The translations under genes were made by a program, and so were the position numbers. Positions 54,958 to 64,000 of a stretch of DNA of 64,000 bases are shown here, in pieces. This DNA comes from Ichthyophis bannanicus (taxonomy: Eukaryota; Chordata; Amphibia; Gymnophiona; Ichthyophiidae): NCBI GenBank assembly GCA_033557465.1, contig CM066031.1, positions 1,441,626,163 through 1,441,690,162 on the forward strand, given 5' to 3'. Under the pieces are notes generated by a model. That model did no database searches, had not been told where the DNA came from, and saw nothing but the letters and a program-made list of their open reading frames with translations. Each line of letters starts with the position of its first letter. The first letter of the stretch is position 1.

Positions 54958-56794
54958 CTTCCAGTATTCTACTGCATTTTGAAAGCCTTGGGGTGGTATT
55001 TTAGTTTGCGCTAAGATCTTCCAGTTTGCATAAAATGGAAGTCTGCATCGGGGGTCTTAGAAAGGAGAAATGACATTGCAGCACAGGAAAGTTTAGGTAA
55101 GTGCTGCATCATGGTTTCCATGGTATTTCTGCCTCTGCAGAACACGTAAAGGGGCAGTAGCAGTGGCAAAAGGCATCCCCAGCACGTCGGCGCTCTAGTT
55201 CTCCTAATGGTTGTGCTGACCTTGAATGCAGGGATAGGCATGCCAACAACATGGGAGCATGCTGAGAGTGGAAATAAAGTGCATATAGGAGTCAAGTCAG
55301 AGAACACATGTGCCAACTTACCCAATAGGAGATCACCAGTGCATGTGCAAGAGGACCACGTTTTAAACTTCGCCCTAGAGGATTGGTGCCATTTTGAGGG
55401 GACTTGAGTCGGTCTAGTGAGGCGCCTTTGAGCAGCATACCAGAGCGATTAGGCCTCAAACCATACTGAAATCTACTAACCATCGAATCAAGCGCTGGAG
55501 AGCCAGAGAGCACTACCAGATCTTTGCAACACAACAGCTACTTTGACAATATCTCACTATTTGCCTTGATTCTCTCAATCGAAGGAGGAGTACCAGTGGG
55601 CCAAGCACAGTGCCAGCACTGCCTCTGAGAGTATGCTCTAGTGCCAATCATCTTGCAATGCCATTTTTGCAGACAGACATTCTTTAATTACACAAGTCAT
55701 CAGATTTGCAGCTGGGAGAATCTAACAACCCATCTCAGACTCACCAGAGCTGGAGCCCTAGTGTAGCATCATCCACCGCAAGGTCTAGCCTGACTTCCAG
55801 TCTAAGAGAGCAACTGGAGGCCCAACACCAAGCCCAGTTTTGAGCAGCAGTATCAGCAGCACTGGAAGTCCAGGGACATCTAGCTAGAACAGTGGGGTAT
55901 GTAGCAGGGAGAAGGTCTTCTCTCCCACAGAAAGCTCTACCAAACTATGGGCTGGAGGGATCATCAGAGCAGCAACACTAGGCTAAGAGAATGAGGGAGA
56001 GTGTGTGGTTTCTGTCAAAGCCACTGCTGCATCAGATGTGTCAGAAACCTCAGCAGCATTGAGCAGTGGAGAGCAAGGGAGTTCCTTTACGCTGTTGCAG
56101 CTTGCCACCACCAGTCCATGGGGGCTCTTTAAACCTAGAGGCCTATAAATACTTTGGTGAATTTATGAACAGCTGCTGAGAGAACATGTTCAACCTGGAC
56201 TCTCCAAGGAGAAGTTGCCTGCCATGACAGTCATGGAGCAAGGCAATCATATTGAGACTTGGGAAGCCCAGTGTTCCACTGCCTTAGTTACCATGCCACT
56301 AACTAGGGAAGACCTGTGCCATATTAAAAAGGACTTTGACACAGGACTGCCCATCCTAGAAAGCCTGTTGGGCTATCCACGTCTTGCATTAGAATGATTA
56401 GTGAAAGGACCCACATCTACTGTGTGCACCATGTGGTCGGAATCCAGTCCAGAACCGGATCAGCTATTTTCATTTGGGGCAGCCAAGGCTCCAGCAGAAG
56501 AAAGATCAAGGAGAGAAAGTTCTGGGTTTGTAAGTGGAGATGAAGTGGATCTTTAAATTATGTTAGTATTGTCTGAGCTGAAACAAGATCCATGAATTGA
56601 ACTGGGATGCCTAGGTAATCACCAACTACCAGAATGATCTGGATCAGAGAATTTGATTAGAAGGAGAGTATGGGAGACATGGCAGTGTGCTTATCCATAC
56701 TTGAACCTATAGTTCATGAGTGTGATAGAGGTGAAACATGATGAGTGGGTGAGAGATGAAATCTAGTACTGCATGTGACCAGATCCAACCTTTG
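54958..56794. other. No gene; weak coding-like stretch near 56.1-56.55 kb
   Basis: A 60-codon plus ORF (56215-56397) is flanked by in-frame pieces that could be a decayed Gag-like or other protein, but no zinc knuckle, RT or other motif supports it. Confidence 0.25.
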
Positions 56795-56960
56795 AGGCTT
56801 AAAAACATGCCATATTGGATCAGAACAAAGGTCCATCATGCCCAGTATCCTGTTTTCAGCAGTGGCCAATCCAGATCACAAGTACCTGTCAGGTTCCCAA
56901 AAGGTAGATAGATTCCATGTTGCTTATCCTAGGAGTGAGCAGTAGATTTCTCCAGTCCAG
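56795..56960 (-). mobile_element. CR1-like LINE 3' end, minus strand
   Basis: tgccatattggatcagaac, catgcccagtatcctgtttt and cacaagtacctgtcaggttc are the reverse of the 46.3-kb copy. Confidence 0.75.
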
Positions 56961-57249
56961 TCATCTAATCCACCATTAATGCACAGTATCACCAACGGTA
57001 GAAGGGACGCTCAATTCAAAAGCATGAAGTGCTTGAAATAGGAGAGGACTTAAGAACCAAGCATTACTCAGTGAGCCAAATTCTAATTGAAGGAAGAATT
57101 GTTAGAAATCCTGACTGTAGATGGTATAGTTCCTCAACTGCATCCAGGAAGTGCAGAGACTTTGCAATGAAAGACTGTCCTATCCTGCAAATTGCATTGG
57201 CAACTGCATAAAATTTTGTTGTTTCTTTTTCTCTTTTTCATTGGATTTT

Positions 57250-59770
57250 GTAGCTGGTTCATGAACCGACATGAGGGGAAGTTATTTTGGACCTAGTCCT
57301 TAGTGGAACACAGGATCTGGCATAAGAAATAAGGGTGGTGAGGCCACTTGGCAATAGTGATCATAGAATGATCACATTTGATTTAATAAATGGAGGAAGG
57401 ACAGAAAGGAAAGTAACCGTACTACCTTTTAACTTTAAAAAGGGAGACTATGATAAAGTGAGGAAAATAGTTCAGAAAAAACTAAAAGGAGAAGCTGCAA
57501 AGGTTAAAGATTTACATCAAGCATGGGCGTTGTTTAAAAATACTATCTTGTAAGCCCAGACAAGATATATTCCATGCTTTAAGAAAAGTAGAAGGAAGGC
57601 CAAAAAACTGCAAACATGGTTTAAAGATGAGGTTAGAGAGGCTGTTGCAGTCAAAAAAGCATCTTTTAGGAAATGGAAAAAGGAGCTAAATGACGAAAAT
57701 GGGAAACAACATAAGCACTGGCAAGTTAGATGCAAGGCAATGATAAGGCAGGCAAAGAGAGAATTTGAAAAAAAGCTTGCCATGGAATCAAAAATGCATA
57801 ATAAAAACTTTTTCAAGTACATTCATAGCAGAAAACCTGTGAGAGAGTCAGTTGGACCATTAGTAACCTCGCCTTCAGGCTTTATGCTCAGACGACCTGG
57901 CCTCTCTACATAAGAAACAGTGAAGACCAAGCAAATTTCTGGAAAAGACTTAAGATTTACCTCTTCCATGAGTTCTGTGGAGTTCTGACTTTAACATGAA
58001 TAGATACCCACTCACCTCCCGATCATACCCAACTTACATTATTGAAATTAACTTGTAAATATGTATATATCTACCCACATCAACTACTAGTATACCCACA
58101 TACCTGTAATAATTTAAAGACCCACCCCTAAGCAATTTTCCAGCTGCAAGTGCTATTTACAATCTATGTTCCCTAATTCCTTATAACCATTCATTATAAA
58201 CCGCTTTGACTCCTTGAAATGTGGGATATGAAAAATGCTAAATAAATAAATAGATGATAGAGAGGTAAAAGGGGCACTAAGGGAGGACAAGGCCATTACA
58301 AAGAAAATGAATGAATTCTTTGCTTCAGTCTTTACTAAAGATGTAGGGAAGTTACAATGCCTGAAATAGTATTTAAAGGTGATGTATCAGCAGAATTGAA
58401 TGAAAGATTGCTAAATCGTAAAGATATATTACAACTATTTGATAAACTGAAGAGTAGTAAATCACCTGGACCAGATAGTATACATCCAAGGATGTTGAAA
58501 GAACTGAAATATGAGATCACAGATTATAATAGTAGTCTGCAAACTATTATTAAAATCATCTGTAGTACCTGAAGACTGGAGAATGGTCAATGTTAACGCC
58601 AAATTTTTAAAAAGGGTTCAAGGAGTGATCCAGGATATTACAGACCAGTGAGACTGATGTCAGTACCAGGCAAAATGATAGAAACCATTATAAAGAAAAA
58701 ACATTATTGAACATGTAGTCATGATTTAATGGGAGAAAGCCAACATGGATTTAGCCAAGTAAAGTCTTGTCTTACTAATCAGTTATATTTTTTGAAGGTA
58801 TGAATAAACAGGTAGACAAAGGTGAGCTGGTTGTTATAGTGTATTTGGATTTTCAGAAAGCCTCTGACAAGGTCCCTCATGAGAAACTCTTGGCAACATT
58901 AAAAAGTCATGGGATAGGAGGCAATGTACTATTGTGGATCAGGATTTAACTAAGAGATAGAAAGCAGAGAGTAGGGCTAATTGACCAATTAGGTGAATAG
59001 TGGAGTACCCCAGGGTTCACTGCTTTTTAACATATTCATAAATGACCTGGAAACAGGAATTACGAATGAGGTGATCAAATATGCAGATGACACAAAATTA
59101 TTCAAAGTTATTAAATGAATGAGGATTATGAAAAATTGCAAGAGGACCCGGATAAATTGCAACTAGGAAAGAACAACCCATGTTACATGATGCAAGGTTC
59201 CAAATTAGGAACCACATCCAGGAAAAAGATTTAGGCATCACTGTGGATAATACATTGAAACCCTCCGCCCAGTGTGCAGTGACAGCCAAGAAAGCAAATT
59301 GAATGCTAAGAATCATAAGGAAAGTAATGGAGAAGAAAATCAAGGATATTATAATACCTCTGAACCGTTCCATGATTTGACCGCACTTTGAATATTGTGT
59401 GCAATTCTGGTCACCATATCTTAAAAAGGATATAGCAGAATTAGAAAAGGTACAGAGAAGAGCCACCAAAATGGTGAAGGGGGTTGAAGGATACCCCTAT
59501 GAGGAAAGGCTTAAAAGATTAGGGCTCTTCAACTTGGAAAAGATATGGCTGAGGGGAGATATAATATAGGACTATAAATTAATGAATGGAGTAGAACAGG
59601 TAAACGTAGATAGGTTGTTTACACCATCAAAAAGAAGAAAACTAGGGGACATGCGATGAAGCTAAAATCTAACCTATTTAGGACTAATAAGAGAAAATGT
59701 TTTTTTTCATGCAACGCGTAATCAAACTCTGGAATTCATTACCAGAGAATATAGTAAAAGCTGTTAACCG
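57250..59770 (+). mobile_element. CR1-clade LINE, endonuclease end to C-terminus, decayed
   Basis: Plus-strand pieces in order: NSDHRMITFDLI (endonuclease end), FKKGDYDKVRKIVQKKL linker, then after an insertion KSPGPDSIHPRMLKEL, VYLDFQKASDKVPHEKLL, a YADDTK-like region degraded by stops, [36 protein letters not shown] and [13 protein letters not shown]. The last recognisable block is a LWNSLPENIVKAV piece at 59720-59765. Many stops and shifts. The 3' side is replaced by the Ngaro element. Confidence 0.85.
57868..58252 (+). mobile_element. L2-like LINE 3' end inserted in the CR1 copy
   Basis: Starts in the C-terminal block (wording for a W-SL...-NSED-AN-RK-L- type end, tctggaaaagacttaag), passes an AT-rich UTR with aaaccgctttgactccttg and ends in a taaataaataa tail at 58252. 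Flanking CR1 coding sequence resumes immediately (atgatagagaggtaaaag). Confidence 0.7.
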
Positions 59771-60258
59771 TGGTATCCGGATGCCCTACTCGGCATGGGT
59801 CCATCCCCCCCCCCCCCTTTCATCACCCCGCCCCCCCCCCCCAACCATTGACAAAGCACACGGACGTCGAGTATTGGTGTTAAAGCATGGTCGCAGCTTT
59901 TATTAACAGTAAGAACACCGGCCCAACATGGGCCAACTCAGTAATGCAAACCATAACAGAGAAGAGACCCCCCCCCATCCACCCGTCATCCGGATGATGC
60001 CCCCCACCAGCCGTATAGCAAAGTGGAGCACCATCCAACCCCCCCCCCCCCCAGTTACCCCTTCAGGCCCGCCTCGCCATGTTAGCAAAGGCCGGCTGAA
60101 GGGGTTGCCTAATTCCGGGTAGAGACCCCAACCGGGACGTCTCCCCCAACCCGCATAGCCGTGCCGCTCACATGAAAGCGGCCTCCAGCTGAAATGAGCC
60201 GCCGGGTCAACGAGCACCAGCTCGCCACCCCGCCACCGGCGCTAGGTAGCACGCTATC
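59771..60258 (-). repeat. Ngaro 3' terminal region
   Basis: C-runs at about 59806-59820, 59829-59842 and 60040-60052; polyadenylation signal as above. It is expected to hold the B1-A2-B2 repeat block of the element, but the partner A1 lies outside the window. Confidence 0.45.
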
Positions 60259-60909
60259 CTAGCGCCGCCCCCCAAATGAAAGCTGCGACCAACACCACGA
60301 CTCTAGCGCCTCCTGCCAGTCGTTCAAAAGAAGGTCCTGCCCCACCGGGGCAAGATGAACCCCGTCAAGCCTGTACAAACCAGCACAGGTGACGTCCGCC
60401 CAAGGGTGCCGAACCTGGAGCCCACCCGTCTGCTGGACCCAGCGCCCAATCTGCCTGTTAATCTTGCACAGACCCCTCGACCAACGCCGCTGGGTCCAGC
60501 AAGCAGGGCGAGGTATAACATCCGACCAAACAATGGCCACCCCAGGGAGGACCCCTCGCAACAGGGCAATGTCTCTCTGAATGATCCCGATGAGTTGCCG
60601 GCAAGCCCAACCGGCAATGTCATTGCCACCCAGATGCAAGAGCAGCCCGACCGGCCGCTGGCGCCATCCAAGCTCCGTTCGAACACAGTCCAGGAGCTGG
60701 TCCCAGTGCATGCCGTGGCGGCCCATCCAGCACAGCCGCACACCGGCGCCGGCGAGACCCAGGTGAAGACCCAGCGGCCGAACCGCCGTGCGCCGCTCTG
60801 CCCAGTAGACAAATGAGTGCCCGATGATCCACCAGTCGCCGGAAGCCGCACCATCTGAAAGCAGAAAGAACGGACTACCGCCAGCACGCAACCCTGCAAT
60901 AGGAAACAA
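60259..60909 (-). CDS. SGNH/GDSL-type hydrolase ORF of the Ngaro element, 216 aa
   Basis: Block I appears as IIGHSFVYW (Ser nucleophile in a G-x-S setting, near residue 30), block III as HLGGNDIAGW (Gly/Asn oxyanion residues), and block V as DGVHLAPVGQDLL (Asp and His of the catalytic pair) near the C-terminus, the spacing expected for a small SGNH esterase. Such an ORF is known from Ngaro-type elements; its role in transposition is unknown. No signal peptide is evident. The frame is intact, which contrasts with the broken recombinase next to it. The true start may be a little upstream of the first Met. Confidence 0.8.
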   Translation of the reverse strand: MFPIAGLRAGGSPFFLLSDGAASGDWWIIGHSFVYWAERRTAVRPLGLHLGLAGAGVRLCWMGRHGMHWDQLLDCVRTELGWRQRPVGLLLHLGGNDIAGWACRQLIGIIQRDIALLRGVLPGVAIVWSDVIPRPACWTQRRWSRGLCKINRQIGRWVQQTGGLQVRHPWADVTCAGLYRLDGVHLAPVGQDLLLNDWQEALESWCWSQLSFGGRR

Positions 60910-61029
60910 AGGATTAGTGCCCCCAGCCCCCCCACCCCCTGTTTTCCACCCACGCCGTGGGCAGTCCTCCGCCTCGGCAGCACCCCAACGCTACTCCGCA
61001 CCGCCACCACCCGGCGGGCGAATGTACCC

Positions 61030-61997
61030 GGCGTAAGCACCCGATCACCAACGGCCAATGCGCCGAATCACCAGCGGGGCTAACCCCGCAGCCGCCGCGC
61101 TGGTAGCCGCTCCAATCCGGAACGAGTGCGAAGCATAACCCCGCTCGTCACAACCCAAAGCCCGCAGGGCCAAGCGTAGCACAGCTGTGAACAGAAACTG
61201 CGTCACCGGCTTGCCGTCCGCATGAATGAAAAAACTGGCCGCAAGCAACCGGGCGCTGCCGCGCGTACGCTCTAAGAGCCTGAACGGGACAGGACAACAA
61301 TGGCGGGATGGCGCTCAGCAGGACCCAGCCCCCTTTACCAGACTGGTCGGTCTTAGAACGTGGAAGGAAAATGCGAACACGCGCAAGATCCACCCGAACA
61401 TGCCCCACAGCCAGCCCCCCAAAAGCCCCACGCCGCGCCGACCGAGGAACCAACTCGGACACCCAGAAGGCGCCGAAAAAAGCTGTGGTAAACAAGGCGT
61501 GAAACAGCACCGCCTCAAAGCCCGAGGCGGCCACGCGTGGCAAAACCTCACAGAGCTGCAACAGGAGCTCATGGGAAACCGGGCGCCGCCAGTCTGGTGG
61601 CCCCGGCTGCACGCGGGCCCAACCGGCAAGCAACCGCCCAACTAAAAAGGAGACACGCGGATTCCCCCAACCAGCAGCCTTGCAAAAAAAAAAAAAAGGA
61701 GAAGCCCGCGAGCGCCCCGGTGACAGCCGACCGTGCCCATCCCGCCTTCCTTGCCCACAGCACAAAACGGCCAACCATGTCATCGGGCACCACCCCACCA
61801 GCCCACCCATGCGCACGCAAAAAAGCACTCACCTGAGAGTAACCCCTGCGATACGTTGTCCAGGTACTGCGAGCCACGGACGCCGCCAACAGAACCATCA
61901 GGTCGGGGTCCCAATCATCCAGAGATGCTCCGGGACCCGTGAGGGCAGCTCGTCCGCCCCAGGAGCCAGCCGCCGAAACTGTTCCCACTGAAAACAT
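61030..61997 (-). pseudogene. Tyrosine recombinase of the Ngaro element, broken
   Basis: The frame starts inside the RT/RNase H end (overlap of about 100 bp, usual for the group) with an N-terminal SAM-like part (STWTTYRRGYSQVSAFLRAH). The catalytic domain has FHALFTTAFFGAFWVSELV (first Arg region is altered to V-S-E), SKTDQSGKGG, SHSFRIGAAT (His-x-x-Arg) and IGRW, then a Tyr in GYIRP. Three breaks are visible: a frame change at the A14 run (61682-61695 on the plus strand), another near the A6 run at about 61228, and a stop directly after IGRW (tga where the family has a codon). It would excise and join circular cDNA. Confidence 0.8.
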
Positions 61998-63472
61998 GAT
62001 AAAGCGTCAGCGATTGAATTCTGAGAACCCGGCACGTGCCGTGCCCGAGCGGTGACATTTAGACGCAAGCAGGCCAACACAAACACTCTCATTAAGGCAG
62101 CCACCCTGGGGCATCGGGGAGCATGACGATTAAGAACCTCAACAACCGCCGCATTGTCGCACCAGAAGACGACCCGCCGATCACGTAACCGGTCAGGCCA
62201 TACCCAAAAGGAAACCACGATCGGGAAGAGCTCCAAGAAGGTGATATTCCGCGTCAAGCCGGAGCGCACCCAGGCCGCAGGCCAAGGCTCCGCACACCAG
62301 GCACCGTGACAAAAGGCCCCGAAACCGGAACTACCCGCCGCGTCAGTAAACAACTGAAGGTCAAGATTCGATAACTCAGGCCACTGAAGGACAGAGCTGC
62401 CATCGAAGCCAGCCAGGAACGAGTCCCAAACCCGCAGATCCTCCCGCATCCCCAATGACACCCGAATCCGGTGATGCGGCAGCCGCACCCCCGCCATCGC
62501 CAAAGAGAGGCGCCTCGTAAAGGGGCGCCCCATGGGAAGGACGCGGCAAGCGAAGTTGAGATGCCCAACCAACGACTGCAAGACGCGAAGGGAAGTCTTC
62601 GCAGCGGCGCAGACCGAGGCCACCAGCTCACGGAGGCGACGCATCTTCGACGCCGGCAAGCGGACTACCATAGCCACCGTGTCAATCTCGATGCCGAGAA
62701 AGGTGAGGCAAGTAACCGGTCCCACTGTTTTGTCAGCAGCGATGGGAATGCCGAAGGAGGCAGCCACGCGCAGGAAGGTGCTCAAAAGAGTGGGACAAGT
62801 CGGGGCCCGCTCGGGCCCGACAAACAGAAAATCATCGAGGTAGTGTACGATGCTGGAGACTCCCGACTGCCGCTCCACCACCCAATGCAAAAAGGTACTG
62901 AAGGCCTCAAAGTAGACACAGGAGATTGCACAGCCCATGGGCATACACATGTCGAAGTAGTACTGCGCCTCGAAGCGAAAGCCAAGCAACGGGAAAGCTG
63001 AGGGATGAACCGGCAACAAGCGGAACGCCGATTCAATATCCACTTTCGCCAGAAGGGCCCCCGGGCCGCACCGGCGGACCAGGGAAACGGCGGCATCAAA
63101 AGAAGAGTAACGCACCGTACAGAGCTCGCGAGGTATATGGTCGTTGACCGAGTCGCCCGGAGGGCAGGAGAGGTTGTGTATCAACCGGAACTTGCCCGGC
63201 TTCTTCTTGGGGACCACACCCAACGGCGAGACTGTGAACGGGGAAAAGGGGGGGTCAGAGAAGGGGCCCGCCACGCGGCCCAGGGCACACTCCTCAGAGA
63301 TCTTGCGCCGCACAAAATCCCCGTGGAGCCGCACCGAGGCGGCGTTGCGAGATCCACCCGGAGCGGATGACCCCCGGACAGGGATGTGAAAGCCCCGCGT
63401 GAACCCCCCCAAAATCAATCCTGCCGCCCTACCCCGACGGGAACGCCCGTACTCGAGGAACCACGGTCGCAT
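61898..63472 (-). CDS. Ngaro reverse transcriptase / RNase H, 524 aa from ATG 63472
   Basis: Blocks in order: FSPFTVSPLGVVPKKKPGK, RLIHNLSCPPGDSVND, LLAKVDIESAFRLLPVHP (first catalytic Asp), FEAQYYFDMCMPMGCAISC, HYLDDFLFVGP (YLDD catalytic pair), CLTFLGIEIDT. An RNase H domain follows with LQLFTDAAGSSGFGA, FLELFPIV, FWCDNAAVVEVLN and SIADALSCFQW. The frame is fully open. The open stretch continues to 63775 but overlaps gag in another frame, so ATG 63472 (MRPWFLEYG) is the preferred start. The product reverse-transcribes element RNA. Confidence 0.9.
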   Translation of the reverse strand: MRPWFLEYGRSRRGRAAGLILGGFTRGFHIPVRGSSAPGGSRNAASVRLHGDFVRRKISEECALGRVAGPFSDPPFSPFTVSPLGVVPKKKPGKFRLIHNLSCPPGDSVNDHIPRELCTVRYSSFDAAVSLVRRCGPGALLAKVDIESAFRLLPVHPSAFPLLGFRFEAQYYFDMCMPMGCAISCVYFEAFSTFLHWVVERQSGVSSIVHYLDDFLFVGPERAPTCPTLLSTFLRVAASFGIPIAADKTVGPVTCLTFLGIEIDTVAMVVRLPASKMRRLRELVASVCAAAKTSLRVLQSLVGHLNFACRVLPMGRPFTRRLSLAMAGVRLPHHRIRVSLGMREDLRVWDSFLAGFDGSSVLQWPELSNLDLQLFTDAAGSSGFGAFCHGAWCAEPWPAAWVRSGLTRNITFLELFPIVVSFWVWPDRLRDRRVVFWCDNAAVVEVLNRHAPRCPRVAALMRVFVLACLRLNVTARARHVPGSQNSIADALSCFQWEQFRRLAPGADELPSRVPEHLWMIGTPT

Positions 63473-63515
63473 CGCCGCCACGCGCACCGGGGTAACCGCC
63501 AGGACACGCAGCGCC

Positions 63516-64000
63516 TCACTTCCCCCCCGAAGGGGACCCTGCGACCCCCTTCCTACTGCACTTCGCAGCCGTGTGCGTGCCGCCGCACAAGGAGCAAGTA
63601 TGCTTAAACTTGCAGTCCGGGAAGGGGCACGACGCCTTGTTGAAGCGCCAACACACGTCCCCCCCGCCAACCGCCGCCTTTTGCTGTGGCAAAGGAGAGC
63701 CGGAGGCACGAAAGGACCGGCCCCCCGGCGACAGCGGAGACGAGCCCGCCTTGGGCCCCCCCGCACCAGTTCCAACGCCCCGGCCCCTCGCGGACATCTG
63801 GGTCAACCACAGGTTGATGTCCTTGGCCCCCCAATGCAAGAGACTATTTTCCTCCATCTGGTCCCGGAACTCCTCGTCGTAATTCAACCAGGCCCACCCC
63901 TCGTGGGCCTGGGACGCCGCGAGAATATTGTCGGCGTAGGCCAACAACGCCCCATATTGGTCCGGGAAGTAACGGCCCCAGACACTCGCCAAACGCAGAA
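63516..64000 (-). CDS. Ngaro gag, C-terminal part, cut by the window end
   Basis: Reading on the minus strand from the window edge: LASVWGRYFPDQYGALLAYA, GWAWLNYDEEFRDQ (a conserved Gag block of DIRS-order elements), a Gly/Ser/Pro-rich spacer, then a cysteine cluster CWRFNKASCPFPDCKFKH followed by CSLCGGTHTAAKC, i.e. a CCCH finger joined to a CCHC-like knuckle. It ends at 63516, close to the RT start. The N-terminus is outside the window. Confidence 0.8.
   Translation of the reverse strand, partial: LRLASVWGRYFPDQYGALLAYADNILAASQAHEGWAWLNYDEEFRDQMEENSLLHWGAKDINLWLTQMSARGRGVGTGAGGPKAGSSPLSPGGRSFRASGSPLPQQKAAVGGGDVCWRFNKASCPFPDCKFKHTCSLCGGTHTAAKCSRKGVAGSPSGGK

Larger units (their letters stand above)
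59771..64000 (-). mobile_element. Ngaro-type (DIRS order) tyrosine-recombinase retrotransposon, right side beyond window
   Basis: Four minus-strand ORFs occur in the order gag, RT/RNase H, tyrosine recombinase, SGNH hydrolase, as in vertebrate Ngaro elements. GC content jumps to well above the flanks. The 3' side (59771-60250) is non-coding with several C-runs, two 'atccggatg' words (59775 and 59990) and a polyadenylation signal on the minus strand (tttatt at 59899-59904). Ngaro elements end in split direct repeats; I could not resolve these. There is no target duplication, which is normal for recombinase-mediated insertion. Confidence 0.85.

Noticed and set aside
60355..60816. 153-codon plus-strand ORF opposite the SGNH hydrolase
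   Set aside because: Antisense shadow in GC-rich DNA; the minus strand carries the catalytic motifs.

Overview
The window reads as a stretch of a large, repeat-rich vertebrate genome. The mix of CR1, L2, RTE/BovB-like and L1-like LINEs, CORE-SINEs, hAT DNA transposons, a Ty3/gypsy LTR element and an Ngaro (DIRS-order) tyrosine-recombinase element best fits an amphibian, perhaps a caecilian. This is an inference from repeat content; a squamate or other reptile is not excluded. No bacterial-type genes, rRNA, true tRNA genes or CRISPR arrays were seen.

Layout. 0-10.2 kb: LINE fragments (RTE, CR1, L2, CR1) and a CORE-SINE, plus a compact complete L1-like element at 7.1-8.7 kb that carries only an intact ORF1 and is flanked by a target-site duplication. 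11.2-15.3 kb: pyrimidine- and purine-rich tracts, one followed by a palindrome. 16.2-22.6 kb: a complete LTR retrotransposon with a 4-bp target duplication and 1.35-kb LTRs. It has a SCAN-like Gag, CCHC knuckle, protease, dUTPase, RT and RNase H, but no integrase. Its U3 carries an ORF continuous with the pol frame. It sits inside an L2-like LINE. 23.8-25.3 kb: a 1.5-kb hAT element with terminal inverted repeats and an imperfect 8-bp duplication. It contains what looks like exon 1 of a MEX3 RNA-binding-protein gene joined in frame to the end of a hAT transposase. 25.3-26.7 kb: a second L1-like ORF1, decayed. 27.6-30.3 kb: unassigned DNA with an 80-bp tandem duplication and a run of hairpins.

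30.4-34.5 kb holds the only credible host-gene exons: a Ser/Thr/Pro-rich linker plus an EGF-like domain split over two exons, then a transmembrane segment and a basic cytoplasmic start. It resembles IMPG-type or mucin-type membrane proteins. 36-50 kb is dominated by one recurring repeat family (AT-rich module, pyrimidine tract, long palindromes). One copy is a 2.55-kb hAT-like element with an imperfect 8-bp duplication. 50-57 kb is mostly unannotatable, with SINE and CR1 tails. 57.2-59.8 kb is a decayed CR1 LINE. 59.8-64 kb (minus strand, running off the window) is an Ngaro element with gag, RT/RNase H, a broken tyrosine recombinase and an SGNH hydrolase.

Apart from the EGF/transmembrane gene, the coding capacity belongs to mobile elements, most of them broken. 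The better preserved and more unusual ones are the ORF1-only element, the integrase-less LTR element with its U3 ORF, and the hAT with a captured MEX3 exon.
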